A stretch of 35,662 nt of DNA from Ruminococcus sp. (GTDB lineage Bacteria > Bacillota > Clostridia > Oscillospirales > Ruminococcaceae), in assembly GCA_015066665.1 (NCBI GenBank), contig SVNX01000023.1, positions 1-35,662 of the forward strand, in the 5' to 3' direction. Below, piece after piece: positions 32,419 through 35,662 of this stretch (its first letter is position 1; the number at the start of each line of letters is the position of its first letter). Made by a program: the position numbers and the translations under genes. The notes beneath the pieces were generated by a model. It saw only the letters and a program-made list of their open reading frames with translations, was not told the origin of the DNA and did not search any database.

Positions 32419-33390
32419 ATGATCTATCAATTATTGCAGAATGCAGGACTTTCTGCGGGACTCTGGCTGATTCTGACAGCGGCCTCTGCATTCATCCTGA
32501 CGATGCTCGGCATTGTATGCTTCCGCAAGGCACTGCCGAAGGATCAGGGCAGGGAATTTGCTGTGAATGGTGCGCTCTCCCAGGGCAAGCCCCGTGGTGC
32601 AGGCATTATCCTGATCATCGCTTTTATTCTGGTAAGCGTCCTGTTCGTGCCGCTTTCTGTGGAATATGCGATTTATCTGGCTGCGATTTTCATTGAGATG
32701 ATGAGCGGCTATCTGGATGACGCATCCGAAAAGCCCTGGGGCGAGCTGAAAAAGGGCATCATTGACCTTGTGGTTGCAGGCACTGTATCGGGTACGGTAT
32801 ACTATTTCCGAGGCGGCACCGTATCTCTGGCACTGCTCGGGGTGGAATTCACCATTCCGGCAGCGGTGTATATCATCCTTGGCATCATTCTCATCTGGGC
32901 GAGCATCAATGTAACGAACTGCTCCGATGGTGTCGATGGTCTCTGCGGCATGCTGTCCATTGCGGCACTGGCAGCTGTGCTTCCCGTGCTGATGCAGGCA
33001 AATTACGACGGCGGCATGTTCACTATGGTCTGGATGCTGATCTTTGTACTGGCAGCATACCTCTGGTTCAACTGCTCTCCGAGCAGCCTGCTCATGGGCG
33101 ATGCCGGTTCCCGTGCGATCGGTCTGATTCTGGCAATGGCCTTTATGGTGAGCGGGAGTCCCTTCCTGTTCATTCCGGCGGCGCTGATGCTGATCATCGA
33201 CGGCGGTCTGGGACTGCTGAAGCTGACAGTACTGCGTGTGCTGAAGATCAAGAGCTTCATGCAGAACATCCGCACACCCATTCACGATCATGCCAGAAAG
33301 AACAAGGGCTGGAGCGATACACAGGTTGTCATCCGCTTCACCATGATTCAGGCAATCATTGCCGCACTCATCTGGGCGGCACTTCAGTAA
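32419..33390 (+). CDS. MraY-like phospho-sugar:undecaprenyl-phosphate transferase
   Basis: This 323-residue membrane protein of about ten helices belongs to the polyprenyl-phosphate phosphoglycosyl transferase superfamily. Catalytic landmarks: Asp100-Asp101 (GYLDDASEK), NVTNCSDGVDGLCG (NxxN-DGxDGL, about 164-176), MGDAGSRAIG (226-235) and TPIHDHARKNKGWSD (about 287-300). In MraY the last motif is HHHFE; here it is H-D-H with no Phe-Glu, so it is a divergent MraY or a relative acting on another UDP-sugar. AGGAGGG precedes the start. It is the last gene of the operon; its natural terminator appears to be interrupted by the mobile element. Confidence 0.85.
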   Translation: MIYQLLQNAGLSAGLWLILTAASAFILTMLGIVCFRKALPKDQGREFAVNGALSQGKPRGAGIILIIAFILVSVLFVPLSVEYAIYLAAIFIEMMSGYLDDASEKPWGELKKGIIDLVVAGTVSGTVYYFRGGTVSLALLGVEFTIPAAVYIILGIILIWASINVTNCSDGVDGLCGMLSIAALAAVLPVLMQANYDGGMFTMVWMLIFVLAAYLWFNCSPSSLLMGDAGSRAIGLILAMAFMVSGSPFLFIPAALMLIIDGGLGLLKLTVLRVLKIKSFMQNIRTPIHDHARKNKGWSDTQVVIRFTMIQAIIAALIWAALQ

Positions 33391-33453
33391 AAAAACAGCA
33401 CCCCGAGGATTTAGCTGTCAGTAGATAAAGAAGTATTTAAACATCAAATCAAA

Positions 33454-35115
<1,662 letters not shown>

Positions 35116-35125
35116 CTATAAAAAC

Positions 35126-35212
35126 TACAGCGGATTATGTTACCTTTATTATATCACATCTTCAAAAACAATTCAAGATAGTAAAGCGTGAAAGTATAAA
35201 TAATCCGCTGTA
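35126..35212. promoter_or_regulatory. 13-base inverted repeats bracketing the recombinase promoter
   Basis: TACAGCGGATTAT (35126-35138) and its exact reverse complement ATAATCCGCTGTA (35200-35212) are 61 bases apart. One arm lies downstream of the -10 and the other upstream of the -35 of the recombinase promoter. This could be a paired operator or a recombinase-binding site. Confidence 0.65.
35148..35176 (-). promoter_or_regulatory. Sigma-A promoter of the recombinase
   Basis: On the minus strand TTGAAT (35171-35176) and TATAAT (35148-35153) are separated by 17 bases. The start codon follows about 48 bases downstream. Confidence 0.8.
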
Positions 35213-35217
35213 TTTTA

Positions 35218-35418
35218 CTACACTGCAAATTGCAGACGTTCAACATCTCTCGAAATCAGCCGCTTGATAATATCATCAAGGGTTTCCTTGCAACCGAGGT
35301 TGAAGTGCGTTTCAACTATGTAGGTGGTATGTCCGATTTTGTATTCGGAGATGTTTGTGGCAAGTGAGGGGTTATCCTCACTTGCTACGGCGGTATTCCT
35401 GCATACATTTCTAATCAT
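35218..35418 (-). CDS. tnpW: Transposon-encoded protein TnpW
   Basis: This 66-residue protein matches the TnpW family of Tn4451-type elements. The pattern YKIGHTTYIVETHF followed by KETLDDIIKRLI is its hallmark: a short beta-hairpin and a C-terminal helix. Its function is unknown. AAAGGAG lies 5 bases before the start. It is upstream of, and co-oriented with, the recombinase. The sequence ACTGCAAATTGCAG overlaps its 3' end. Confidence 0.85.
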   Translation of the reverse strand: MIRNVCRNTAVASEDNPSLATNISEYKIGHTTYIVETHFNLGCKETLDDIIKRLISRDVERLQFAV

Positions 35419-35475
35419 TTAGCTCCTTTCTGCCTTACGGCAATAACATTGTTTAAGATACCTCTTAGTTTTCAT
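35419..35475 (-). CDS. Possible 18-residue peptide coupled to TnpW
   Basis: The frame MKTKRYLKQCYCRKAERS ends in TAA directly abutting the ATG of tnpW and contains tnpW's ribosome-binding site. It has no obvious ribosome-binding site of its own; AAGGAGGGTGATG about 30 bases upstream instead leads into a five-codon frame (MKSSE). It may be a coupling leader for tnpW, or not translated. The same frame runs open to the window edge, so it could also be the tail of a longer gene. Confidence 0.35.
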   Translation of the reverse strand: MKTKRYLKQCYCRKAERS

Positions 35476-35662
35476 TGAAATATTTATTCTGAAGATTTCA
35501 TCACCCTCCTTAAAATTCAGCGGTCTTAGGTGCAACCTAAAATGTAGGGGCAAGCATTTTGTCAGCCGATATGCTGACAACCATTTTTGAGGGGTAGCCG
35601 AATAAAATGAGCGAGAAGAGAAAGAATACGTATTCTTTCTGTGCTTGCTATGCTTACCCAAA
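35476..35662. other. Mobile-element non-coding or leader region with three inverted repeats
   Basis: TTAGGT/ACCTAA (35525-35539), TTGTCAGC/GCTGACAA (35559-35580) and a perfect 22-base palindrome with half-site AGAAAGAATAC (35619-35640) follow one another. Open frames exist on both strands (plus from ATG 35607: MSEKRKNTYSF...; minus open to the edge) but neither is convincing in the part visible. Confidence 0.5.

Overview
The window looks like the chromosome of a plant-fibre-degrading gut Ruminococcus (Oscillospiraceae, Bacillota). Three secreted proteins carry dockerin modules: a PL11-type rhamnogalacturonan lyase, a PL1-type pectate lyase and a C1 cysteine peptidase. The host DNA is fairly GC-rich, has Gram-positive ribosome-binding sites, and has sigma-A promoters that stand out as AT islands. 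The genus is inferred from the dockerin/CBM13 architecture; no rRNA or tRNA gene is visible.

Layout. 1-6.1 kb is a pectin/polysaccharide region: the 5' end of a secreted carbohydrate-active protein (minus), a divergent sugar-sensor/AraC hybrid regulator, and a convergent modular rhamnogalacturonan lyase. 6.4-7.7 kb is a two-gene membrane/lipoprotein operon. 7.8-10.7 kb pairs a NUDIX-winged-helix (NrtR-like) regulator, whose promoter overlaps a perfect palindrome, with a clostripain-family lipoprotein. 11.1-16.5 kb holds a PduL-type phosphotransacylase, an overlapping nicotinamidase/nicotinate phosphoribosyltransferase pair, an MTA/SAH nucleosidase overlapping a small P-loop kinase, and a small membrane protein. 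These are separated by GC-rich modular, partly tandem intergenic repeats. 16.5-20.2 kb carries an MFS transporter with a possible leader peptide, a sigma-K-like factor, and a hypothetical/radical-SAM pair. 20.3-23.3 kb is the large pectate lyase. 23.5-26.1 kb is a four-gene operon (VOC protein, histidine phosphatase, alpha/beta hydrolase, YhfC-like membrane protein). 26.6-33.4 kb is a tightly packed operon: PHP phosphatase, Lrp regulator, aminotransferase, IspE, secreted dockerin protease, MraY-like transferase.

From about 33.4 kb to the right edge the DNA turns AT-rich and is the end of a TnpX-type (Tn4451-like) mobile element with a large serine recombinase and TnpW. The junction appears to lie inside what was the terminator hairpin of the MraY-like gene.

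How the genes work together: the lyases and the dockerin protease would act outside the cell, probably on a cellulosome-like scaffold, under sugar-sensing control. NAD salvage (pncA/pncB) sits a few kb from an NrtR-like regulator. The strongest leads beyond standard annotation are the modular intergenic repeat family, the degenerate NUDIX regulator with its palindromic operator, and the control elements of the mobile element (inverted repeats bracketing the recombinase promoter).
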